Positions 51,623 to 58,891 of a stretch of DNA of 64,000 nucleotides are shown in pieces. Both the position numbers and the translations under genes were made by a program. The stretch lies in assembly GCF_900116235.1 (NCBI RefSeq), contig NZ_FPAA01000008.1, forward strand, positions 1-64,000, given 5' to 3'. The notes below the pieces were generated by a model that saw nothing but the letters and a program-made list of their open reading frames with translations, made no database searches and was not told where the DNA came from. Position 1 is the first letter of the stretch; every line of letters begins with the position of its first letter. Source of the DNA: Marininema halotolerans. Lineage in GTDB: Bacteria; Bacillota; Bacilli; Thermoactinomycetales; DSM-45169.

Positions 51623-51921
51623 CTAGGGCGCACCGTAAATTCCAAGCCCATTTTTATGAGGGCATTTCCCTCGCCGTAAAATCCTTTTAATTTATATAAT
51701 TTAAATTTTATTTAGACAACAAAACCATTATAATTGGAATAAAATAATCCATTCACTAATATAAATCCATTTTTAATTATTGTTTTTCGCAAATAGATAA
51801 CTAAAAAAATCGCTATTTCTGGACACTGTGTATCCACTCTTCCACCCTACAGATTTTCCCAACATAAGAACGGTTGTTAGAGAGAAAAGTAACGTTACAT
51901 CCCTCAAAGGAGGTGACGAAC

Positions 51922-52107
51922 ATGGCTCGCCAAAACAATCGCTTATTGGTACCTGGTTGCGAAAACGCAATCAACCAAATGAAAACGGAAATTGCTGCTG
52001 AATTTGGAGTTCAACTTGGCCCTGACCAAACTGCACGTGCAAACGGTTATGTTGGTGGTGAAATCACCAGACGCCTAGTCGGAATGTCCATGCAAAGCCG
52101 AATTTAA
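51922..52107 (+). CDS. sspA-like: Alpha/beta-type small acid-soluble spore protein
   Basis: 61 aa. [26 protein letters not shown] and the second half [18 protein letters not shown] are diagnostic. The germination protease site is in TEIAAEFG. It coats DNA in dormant spores and protects it from UV. AAAGGAGGTGA, a perfect binding site, precedes ATG 51922. Confidence 0.97.
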   Translation: MARQNNRLLVPGCENAINQMKTEIAAEFGVQLGPDQTARANGYVGGEITRRLVGMSMQSRI

Positions 52108-52131
52108 TTTGATTTCATAAGACAAACAAGC

Positions 52132-52164
52132 AAGGGAGTCCATACATAGGAACTCCCTTTTTTT
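52132..52164 (+). terminator. SASP gene terminator
   Basis: AAGGGAGT / ACTCCCTT stem followed by TTTTT. Confidence 0.85.
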
Positions 52165-52167
52165 ATT

Positions 52168-52863
52168 TTATAATGTTTCTTTTTTCTCCAAAGGTCCCGC
52201 AATACCATGTAAAAGTGCTTCTGTCGTCCAGGACAACTCCGTTTTTTGATCTTCTTGAACCGCTTTATCTGGCAAAATATTTTTTGTAACGATAAAACCT
52301 AGACCCATAGATAAAATACTACGTGCGACTACATAAGCTGGCAGATCCTCACGAATCAGCCCTTTTTTTTGCCATGCATCAACCCGTTCAACGACTTCCT
52401 CATAGATGATCGTTGCGACATGATTTTGTACGGCTTCCCGAATTTCCGGTTGGTACAAACTTTCCACCAAAATGATTTGGATTTTACGCCAATTTTGTTC
52501 AACCAATTTCATCCGATCTTCATACAACTCCGGAATGATTTCACCTAAGGGCTTATCCGTATCTAAGATCTTCACCACAGGCTTTAGAATGAAAGGAACA
52601 ACCACCCTTGATAATGCAGGGATGACCAAATGCAACAATAAACCCTTCTTCGTTTTATAATGCTTAAAGATCGTCGCTTCAGCGACACCTGCTTTCTTGG
52701 CAATTGAGCTCGTGGATGCACCTTCAAATCCTTTTTCTGAAAAAATATGAATAGCAGCTTCTAGAATACGACGTTGTTTTTCAGTTACCCGTTCCTTGGA
52801 TAGGTCGAGACCATATTCCTCAGCAACCCAGTGCACCCAATCTTTCCACTCTTTTTCCTCCAT
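52168..52863 (-). CDS. TetR/AcrR regulator of the ABC export operon
   Basis: 231 aa from ATG 52863 (AAAGGTGACG upstream); an ATG 7 codons earlier lacks a site. The N-terminal HTH (about 25-75) has RRILEAAIHIFSEKGFEGASTSSIAKKAGV. The C-terminal part is a ligand-binding helical domain. It is last gene of an operon with two ABC ATPases and a permease, and likely represses the operon promoter where a palindrome lies. Confidence 0.92.
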   Translation of the reverse strand: MEEKEWKDWVHWVAEEYGLDLSKERVTEKQRRILEAAIHIFSEKGFEGASTSSIAKKAGVAEATIFKHYKTKKGLLLHLVIPALSRVVVPFILKPVVKILDTDKPLGEIIPELYEDRMKLVEQNWRKIQIILVESLYQPEIREAVQNHVATIIYEEVVERVDAWQKKGLIREDLPAYVVARSILSMGLGFIVTKNILPDKAVQEDQKTELSWTTEALLHGIAGPLEKKETL

Positions 52864-52868
52864 GACCG

Positions 52869-53597
52869 TCACCTTTCCATACATTGGATAAAGATTTCAT
52901 CAAGTGTTGGTAAGCGTGTATCCTCCTCGTTGGCAAACTCTTTTTTTATTTGGCTGACAATTCCTTGCGTCACTACTCTCCCTTGATTCATCATGGTAAT
53001 TTGATCACAGCGCTCCGCTTCATCCATCACATGAGTGGTTACAAGGATGGTTGCCCCTTCATCAGCTAATCGGTACAACTGCTCCCAAAATGCTCGTCGC
53101 GTCACAGGATCGACCCCACTTGTCGGTTCATCGAGAAAAAGGAGCGGCGGCGAATGAAGTTGCGCAGAAGCAAAGGCCACTCGTTGTAACCATCCTCCTG
53201 GCAGTCGACCCACACGTTCATGACGCACTTCTCGTAAGTGAAATTCTTCAATCTGAGCGTCAATCCGTTTCTGAGCTTCCCGATGGATCCCATACAAATG
53301 AGCATAGAAACGAAGATTTTCTTCTACGGTCAGATCAGGATACAAGGAAAATTTTTGTGACATATATCCAATTTGCTGACGGATCGCTTTTTGTTGATAG
53401 CGAATATCCAGCCCTAACACTTGCCCTTTTCCACCATCCGGTAGCAAGAGTCCACACATCATACGGATTAACGTCGTTTTCCCAGCGCCATTGGCACCAA
53501 TTAAACCACAGATTTCTCCCTTACCTACCGAGAGGCTTACTCCATCGACCGCTGTATGATTGCCAAATCGCTTCGTGATTGTTTCAAGCTGGATCAT
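52869..53597 (-). CDS. ABC transporter ATP-binding protein (ABC-2 exporter)
   Basis: 242 aa. Walker A GANGAGKTT, Q loop YMSQKFSLYPDLT, a degenerate signature GRLPGGWLQRV in place of LSGGQ, Walker B LLFLDEPTSGVDP and switch His TTHVMDE. The altered signature pairs with a canonical partner (next gene). Its start overlaps the partner's stop (ATGA). Confidence 0.94.
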   Translation of the reverse strand: MIQLETITKRFGNHTAVDGVSLSVGKGEICGLIGANGAGKTTLIRMMCGLLLPDGGKGQVLGLDIRYQQKAIRQQIGYMSQKFSLYPDLTVEENLRFYAHLYGIHREAQKRIDAQIEEFHLREVRHERVGRLPGGWLQRVAFASAQLHSPPLLFLDEPTSGVDPVTRRAFWEQLYRLADEGATILVTTHVMDEAERCDQITMMNQGRVVTQGIVSQIKKEFANEEDTRLPTLDEIFIQCMER

Positions 53598-54496
53598 CGC
53601 CCTTTCCCCCCATCCGCTTCCAAGAATCGTTGGGTAAAAACTTCCTCATATAAAGGGTTTACTTCTTCCAGGGCGAGACCATCCCTACTGGAGGATAGTA
53701 ACGTGTTAATTTTCCTTTGTACAGACATTTCTTCCCGATGAAGGATATATAAATCCCTGCCCTTGGAAAACACTTCGCATCCAGGGACCACTTCACGAAT
53801 TTTGTCCATCCATTTAATCCGCTCACGACCCGCATCCCTGATTGCCCATATGCGAAAAGGAAAGTCTTCTAACAATCGCGAGGGAGAATCCGCGACAAGA
53901 AGTTGTCCCTTATGCAAGAGCATGACTTGGTCGCAATAAGCTGCTTCGTCTAGGTATTGTGTCGATGCAAGAATCTTTGTTCCTCCCTCAGCGACTGACT
54001 GCAACAACTTCCACATCTCCCGTCGGGATAAAGGATCCACTCCATTCGTTGGCTCATCTAACAATAACAGATCCGGCCGATGTAACACGGCTGCAGCAAT
54101 CGATAATTTTTGCTTCATCCCTCCTGAGAGTGCTCCCGCCTCTCGATCGATAGCTGACGCTAATCCCGTCCAGTGAAGCAACTCCGCAATCCGTTGGGTA
54201 CGTTCTGGATAGGAAAGTCCATTTAAACGACCATAAAAATGGAGATTTTCTTGAACACTCATCTCCCCATATAGACCAAAAAATTGAGAAACGTAGCCTA
54301 AGGTAAACCCTTCTCTCCCTGATATTTGACCACTTTCTGGACGGTACAGCCCCGCAATCACTTTAAGGAGTGTCGTCTTTCCTGCACCATCAGGGCCAAT
54401 TAAGCCCGTAATGTTTTCTCCACCAAGAGTAAATGAGATTTGGTCCAGCGCCTTTTTTCCACGATAGGAATACGAGATGTTTGTCAGTTTTAACAT
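53594..54496 (-). CDS. ABC transporter ATP-binding protein (ABC-2 exporter), second subunit
   Basis: 300 aa with GPDGAGKTT, LGYVSQFFGLYGEMSVQENL, the canonical signature GALSGGMKQKLSIA, LLLLDEPTNGVDP and the switch STQYLDEA where His is Gln. A C-terminal extension (about 230-300) is typical for export ATPases. Together the two ATPases resemble the halves of the fused YbhF-type protein. TAAAGGAGG precedes ATG. Confidence 0.93.
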   Translation of the reverse strand: MLKLTNISYSYRGKKALDQISFTLGGENITGLIGPDGAGKTTLLKVIAGLYRPESGQISGREGFTLGYVSQFFGLYGEMSVQENLHFYGRLNGLSYPERTQRIAELLHWTGLASAIDREAGALSGGMKQKLSIAAAVLHRPDLLLLDEPTNGVDPLSRREMWKLLQSVAEGGTKILASTQYLDEAAYCDQVMLLHKGQLLVADSPSRLLEDFPFRIWAIRDAGRERIKWMDKIREVVPGCEVFSKGRDLYILHREEMSVQRKINTLLSSSRDGLALEEVNPLYEEVFTQRFLEADGGKGR

Positions 54497-54508
54497 GGTA
54501 ACCCTCCT

Positions 54509-55792
54509 TTACCCCAAACTCCGACGAAATCGAGCGGTCGCTAATACCAAGAAGAGAACCGCCGCAATTGCTAAAGCAATGATTCCCCATTCATCCGTCA
54601 AAGGGGAAACTCCTTTTAAGAAGGAACCGCGACTGATGGGAATATAATAAGTAAGCGGCATCAGATAGGATAGCCAACGGATCCCCCATGGCATCGCTTC
54701 CAACGGAAACACAAAACCAGAAAGGATAAATTGCGGCACAAGTGTTAAAATCGCCAACTGCATCGCTTGTTGTTGATTCTGGGAAACCGTTGAAATCAAT
54801 AAACCAATACCCAGTGAAGCGAGTAAAAAGAGGCAGGAAACACCAAGAAAGGGGAGTAAATCACCGCGGAAGGGTACATCAAAAAACCAAACTCCTACAG
54901 CAAATACCAACAAGAAATCAAACACCGCAATTAAGCAATAAGGAATTAATTTTCCCAGTAGTAACTCAAAGGAACCCAAGGGTGAGACGATCAACTGTTC
55001 CAATGTGCCTCGTTCCTTCTCCCTAACCACACCCATTGCCGTCATCAACGTCGTAATAAAGATCAGTACTAACCCTACCAACCCCGGGATCATAAAGGAT
55101 ACACTTTTTAAATCTGGATTATATAAGACATCCACCGCTGGTTGTAAATCGTCGGTATTGGGTAATGATTGCTCCATCTCTTTGGCAACCTTCTTCATCT
55201 GCTCAGCTGACAGTTTTCCAAATCCACTCTGCAACTGCGCTACTTTTTCCGGAGGTAGATTCTTGGTAATCGCTTTCCATTGTGGGGATTCCGACCATTT
55301 TGTCCCAGAGGAATTCGTTGTCAGTTTTTCACGGATATCCTGTTGCATTTTCTTCATGTTACTTTGTTGAACATCTGCCAGAAGCCCATTGATTTTCCGA
55401 AGAGCTGATTGGGCTTGAAACAGGCGACTTCCATCCACTTGAACCTGAAGACGTTCCTGTTTATTTCGAGCGAATTGTTTGTATTGTTTAGGAAATGCGA
55501 TAATTACATCAGTTTCTCCCAATTTCAACCTGTTCTTCCCATCATCCAACTCTGATTCTTCCACTACCTTAAAATCTTCTTCTTCCTTCACTTGATCGAT
55601 TACCGCGGAACTTTCTGCTGAGGCTGCCTTATCCACAATCACTACCCGTATCGTTTCCACATCAAAGTTTACCGCATAACCAAAAGCCACAAGCCATAGT
55701 ACCGGCAACATCACCATCATTGCCAATGTACGCCGATCACGACGTAATTGAATAAATTCTTTACCTACAACGGCTTGAATTCGCTGCCACAT
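54509..55792 (-). CDS. ABC-2 type permease
   Basis: 427 aa from ATG 55792 (GAGGTGGAG upstream); the frame begins 13 codons earlier. One N-terminal helix (about 22-42), a large extracytoplasmic domain (about 45-225) rich in Lys/Gln, then five helices (about 230-420) with VREKERGTLEQLIVSPL. This is the YhgE/YbhR-like drug or toxin exporter layout. It is first gene of the operon. Confidence 0.92.
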   Translation of the reverse strand: MWQRIQAVVGKEFIQLRRDRRTLAMMVMLPVLWLVAFGYAVNFDVETIRVVIVDKAASAESSAVIDQVKEEEDFKVVEESELDDGKNRLKLGETDVIIAFPKQYKQFARNKQERLQVQVDGSRLFQAQSALRKINGLLADVQQSNMKKMQQDIREKLTTNSSGTKWSESPQWKAITKNLPPEKVAQLQSGFGKLSAEQMKKVAKEMEQSLPNTDDLQPAVDVLYNPDLKSVSFMIPGLVGLVLIFITTLMTAMGVVREKERGTLEQLIVSPLGSFELLLGKLIPYCLIAVFDFLLVFAVGVWFFDVPFRGDLLPFLGVSCLFLLASLGIGLLISTVSQNQQQAMQLAILTLVPQFILSGFVFPLEAMPWGIRWLSYLMPLTYYIPISRGSFLKGVSPLTDEWGIIALAIAAVLFLVLATARFRRSLG

Positions 55793-55817
55793 CGTCTCCA
55801 CCTCTTCCATGAAAGTA

Positions 55818-55865
55818 TAGTGATTACTCACTAATAATTATATGAGGGAGGTTGGATGCCGTCAA
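55818..55865 (-). promoter_or_regulatory. Promoter and operator of the ABC export operon
   Basis: Minus-strand -35 TTGACG (55860-55865), 17-bp spacer and -10 TATAAT (55837-55842). The predicted start site lies in the palindrome TAGTGA-TTAC-TCACTA (55818-55833). A half-like copy AATCACTCACT occurs near 55877. This is the expected place for autorepression by the TetR protein. Confidence 0.65.
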
Positions 55866-55995
55866 TACGCAGGTTGGTAATTAATCACTCACTTCCGCTA
55901 ATTCCCTATCTTGCTTAGATTGGATGTGTGTCTAGGACGACTTATTACCTTTCTCATACAATAAACCTGAGCAGTCAAGAAGGAGGGATCGGGCA

Positions 55996-56097
55996 ATGAG
56001 CTATGGTTATGCGTATGGGTATGGTGGCGGTTTCGGCCTCAGACGTCTGTTGATATTCCTCTTAGTCGTCGCAACCATTTTTGCGCTGGTCTGCTAA
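55996..56097 (+). CDS. YjcZ-type sporulation peptide
   Basis: 33 aa: a Gly/Tyr-rich start (SYGYAYGYGGGFG), then one membrane helix LLIFLLVVATIFALV and a final Cys. This is typical of the YjcZ family of small sporulation membrane peptides. AAGGAGGGATC lies upstream. A terminator follows, so it is monocistronic. Confidence 0.88.
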   Translation: MSYGYAYGYGGGFGLRRLLIFLLVVATIFALVC

Positions 56098-56114
56098 ACG
56101 ACGCCCGATATGAC

Positions 56115-56148
56115 AAAAAGGAGTTCCCAACAGTGGGAACTCCTTTTT
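56115..56148. terminator. Bidirectional terminator
   Basis: AAAAAGGAGTTCCCA / TGGGAACTCCTTTTT stem between yjcZ and the MFS gene. Confidence 0.9.
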
Positions 56149-56157
56149 GCTATTCAA

Positions 56158-57324
56158 TTACGTCATTACTCTGCCGATCTTTTTATCCAGCCGCTTGACA
56201 ATAAAAATCATACCAACACCACATAAGGTCGAGCCTCCAAAAAAGAGGTACGTTGCGAAGATATGAAAGTGATCCATAATAATACCCCCGAGGAGGGTAA
56301 AGAACCAATTACCAAGGCCTGTCCCCACTGCTGAGTAAAGAGCAATCGCAGTCGTTTGAACTTCCTTGGGCGCGATATTTCGTACATATTGAATGGCAGA
56401 GGGGATAAATAAACCGATGGAAAGACCCTGGCTTATTGTTGTAATATACACCCACTCTACGGATGGTTCATATCCATAAAAAAACCACCGTAAAGCCGAA
56501 ACAAGGGACGCAAACATGGCAACAGATAGCAATCCCCTCCGCTTAATCCACTTTCCAGCAAAGCGCATGACAGGTGCCTCTGAACCTGCTGCAAGTAAAA
56601 AACCAAGACCCACACCTGCTACGGTACCTCCAAGGTCTTGGATAAATAGACCAAAGTACACATTATTTGCCTGAATCGGACCAAAGACAAAAAAGGTTCC
56701 CATTAAAAAAAGCGGAAATTGGGGAAGTTTCATCAACTGCGTTAAACCCGTACGCAAATCGGTCTCAAAAGAAACGCGTTCTTGTGGAAGTTTGGTCGCG
56801 ATCAAAGCACTCAGCGTCATCGCACCTGCAAAACCAATAAAGATGACCGTCAACCCCGACATCTCTGCCCACTCGCCAATAAGGTAAGCCGCACTGGCAA
56901 AACCAACTGCTCCCCATAAACGTATCTGACCATAGTCACCTTTTATCCGATGCACATAACTCATCGTCAGGCTATCCGAAATGGGGATAATGCTCGCTTG
57001 GAAAATCGCCAATAATATCGCAGTCACCAACATCCAACTGTATGCATTATGAACGAGATAACCCAACCCACAAATCCCTGTCAGTAGTGTGGCGAGGGTA
57101 AGCACCTGTTTTGATCGTTGGGTATAATCACAGATTAGCCCCCATATGGGTTGCGCAAGGACCATGACAATCGGTCCAACTGATAAAATCATGCCAATTT
57201 GTGTACCAGTTAACCCTTCTTCACGAAAATAAACACTTAAGAGTGGGAAAAAGCCCCCTAAACCAAAAAAGATAAAAAAATACAGCATACGAAAAGTGAT
57301 TTGTCTCGGTTGACTCCATGCCAT
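56158..57324 (-). CDS. Major facilitator superfamily transporter
   Basis: 388 aa from ATG 57324, which follows GGAGGGAAG; the longer frame upstream is not membrane-like. It has twelve helices. The LYFFIFFGLGGFFPLLSVYFRE start and GMILSVGPIVMVLAQPIWG resemble the LacY/nucleoside-symporter-like (MFS_1-like) group, as does ISDSLTMSYVH. The substrate is unknown. Confidence 0.9.
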   Translation of the reverse strand: MAWSQPRQITFRMLYFFIFFGLGGFFPLLSVYFREEGLTGTQIGMILSVGPIVMVLAQPIWGLICDYTQRSKQVLTLATLLTGICGLGYLVHNAYSWMLVTAILLAIFQASIIPISDSLTMSYVHRIKGDYGQIRLWGAVGFASAAYLIGEWAEMSGLTVIFIGFAGAMTLSALIATKLPQERVSFETDLRTGLTQLMKLPQFPLFLMGTFFVFGPIQANNVYFGLFIQDLGGTVAGVGLGFLLAAGSEAPVMRFAGKWIKRRGLLSVAMFASLVSALRWFFYGYEPSVEWVYITTISQGLSIGLFIPSAIQYVRNIAPKEVQTTAIALYSAVGTGLGNWFFTLLGGIIMDHFHIFATYLFFGGSTLCGVGMIFIVKRLDKKIGRVMT

Positions 57325-57374
57325 CCCACTACTTCCCTCCATTAAACACCAAAGGTAACCCGCAAAAGACGATA

Positions 57375-57403
57375 AAAAAACCCGGGGGTCTGACCCCGGT
57401 TTC
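57375..57403 (-). terminator. queF terminator
   Basis: AAACC-GGGGTC / GACCCC-GGTTT stem then T-run on the minus strand. Confidence 0.8.
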
Positions 57404-57407
57404 TCAG

Positions 57408-57821
57408 TTATTCTGTATATTCTGTAACTACCCGTGTTCCAAGTCCTCCACGAGGGTTCCACAAAGCTTCCACTTTCATTCTTTTTGGCTTGATCGCAGC
57501 GACTACCTCTTCTAAAATACGTCGTGTCGCATGCTCTTGATAAATCCCCACATTCCGATAAGAGGTGAGATAATATTTAAGCGATTTCATCTCGATTAAA
57601 TCATGATTAGGTACGAAACTGATCATAATCTCAGCAAAGTCAGGCAATCCAGACCAAGGGCATACGGAAGTAAATTCATTGGTTGGAATTTCAATTTCCA
57701 CTTCTTTCCCAGGATACTCATATGGAATTGTTTCTAAAATATCCGTCATAATCGCTGATTCATCCTGAATATCAAAGCGGATATTTTGATATTTACTATG
57801 ATCTACATTCACTTTCCCCAC
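57408..57821 (-). CDS. queF: NADPH-dependent 7-cyano-7-deazaguanine reductase QueF
   Basis: 137 aa from GTG 57821, 9 nt after AAGGGGG; a TTG two codons upstream is too close. It reduces preQ0 to preQ1 in queuosine synthesis. The catalytic Cys is in EFTSVCPWSG, the QueF motif reads LIEMKSLKYYLTSYRN, and the substrate Glu/His lie in YQEHATRRI and PDFAEI. It is a type I QueF, somewhat short. No other que genes are near. Confidence 0.94.
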   Translation of the reverse strand: MGKVNVDHSKYQNIRFDIQDESAIMTDILETIPYEYPGKEVEIEIPTNEFTSVCPWSGLPDFAEIMISFVPNHDLIEMKSLKYYLTSYRNVGIYQEHATRRILEEVVAAIKPKRMKVEALWNPRGGLGTRVVTEYTE

Positions 57822-58003
57822 AAGCAATTTCCCCCTTCTGTATATACGAGACGGTATCCAGTCAGATCCGTAGTCTCAATCTCATGTACCCATTACTGAG
57901 CACACCTCAAACCGCCTGTCCATCTATAGGGAAGGGATTCCACCCTATTATGCACAAAGGCATCGTGTACCATTATAACGAAAAGTGATCCATTGATCAT
58001 CAA

Positions 58004-58059
58004 CAAAAAAACCAGCTGATCATGGGGAAATCATTAAATCCCCCATCCATCAGCCAGTT
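58004..58059 (-). terminator. Terminator of the amidase gene
   Basis: AACTGGCTGAT...ATCAGC-TGGTT stem with inner TGGGG/CCCCA, then TTTTTTT on the minus strand; it overlaps the stop codon. Confidence 0.75.
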
Positions 58060-58630
58060 ATTTCACACTTTTCTGTTGCAATAAAGCGATCGCGCCTTCA
58101 GCAATCGCATATGCAAGCGCTTCCCGAAATGGACGATGACGACACCAACGTTTTTCTTCCGGATGTGTCAGGAAAAAAAGCTGCAATTGTATGACAGGAC
58201 ACACCGCTTCATCCAATAATGGAAATGCGCCTGTGGAATCATACTTTTTTCCGCGATCCCATATCCCAAAAGGGCGAAAAAATGCTGCGATATGATTATG
58301 TAACCACGATTGAAGACTTCGTTCAGTCAGGCCAGCACAGCCCCCGATATACGATTCAAATCCTGAATCCTGGTGATCAGAAGATCCACTCAAATGGAGA
58401 CTGATCATCACCTCGGCTTCAAATTCCTCCGCTCGTCTGGCACGCTCTAACCACGTCAACGCAACATCCTCACTTCGTGTGAGTCGCCCTTCTACCCCTT
58501 GCATCGAAAGGTATTCTCTTACACGACAAGCAATATCGAGACAAATTTCCTTCTCTTCCAAGCCAAAAGCAATGACGCCGGTATCTGCACCACCATGGCC
58601 TGGATCGATACAGATCCTTCTCTCCATCAT
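58058..58630 (-). CDS. Amidase_3 family (CwlD-like) protein with altered catalytic Glu
   Basis: 190 aa with AAAAGGAAG before ATG. N-acetylmuramoyl-L-alanine amidase landmarks are DPGHGGAD (zinc His12), LEEKEICLDIA (zinc Glu26), ISLHLSGS (zinc His79) and a final FFLTHPEE. In active enzymes the last block reads VExGFLSN with a catalytic Glu; here it is LQLFFLTH, Gln150 in that place. It has no signal peptide. It may be a binding protein or a weak enzyme. Confidence 0.85.
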   Translation of the reverse strand: MMERRICIDPGHGGADTGVIAFGLEEKEICLDIACRVREYLSMQGVEGRLTRSEDVALTWLERARRAEEFEAEVMISLHLSGSSDHQDSGFESYIGGCAGLTERSLQSWLHNHIAAFFRPFGIWDRGKKYDSTGAFPLLDEAVCPVIQLQLFFLTHPEEKRWCRHRPFREALAYAIAEGAIALLQQKSVK

Positions 58631-58710
58631 ACCGCTTCCTTTTAATTCGTTAATCCCAACAAGGATGTTTCCCCTTGGTATTCAGAGACAAACCTAACTT
58701 GTCTCATCAA

Positions 58711-58738
58711 AAAAGAGGGGCACATATGCCCCTCTTTA
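58711..58738 (-). terminator. Terminator hairpin between divergent genes
   Basis: AAAGAGGGGC / GCCCCTCTTT stem with a 6-nt loop; the minus strand continues TTTTTT. No gene ends here, and a minus-strand promoter lies just upstream, so it may be an attenuator for the amidase gene or end a short RNA. Confidence 0.75.
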
Positions 58739-58744
58739 ATTTCA

Positions 58745-58799
58745 TTGAAAAAACAATACATTCTATGCTATAGTATTAACAGTGTCAAAAATATAGCAT
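58745..58799. promoter_or_regulatory. Overlapping divergent promoters with inverted repeat
   Basis: Plus: -35 TTGAAA (58745-58750), 18 bp, -10 TATAGT (58769-58774) toward helD. Minus: -35 TTGACA (58783-58788), 17 bp, -10 TAGAAT (58760-58765). The 8-bp inverted repeat ATGCTATA (58765-58772) / TATAGCAT (58792-58799) spans both. Confidence 0.6.
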
Positions 58800-58891
58800 C
58801 ATAAATACAATTCAAATTAATTTTATCACTTCTTAGACGCTATGTCAATAGCTTCACATTATTTATTTTATGTGAACAGGAGATGAAGAGG

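Noticed and set aside
57829-58000. preQ1 riboswitch before queF
   Set aside because: No CUAACACC-like loop or A-rich tail could be found; only a TATAAT-like -10 at 57972-57977.
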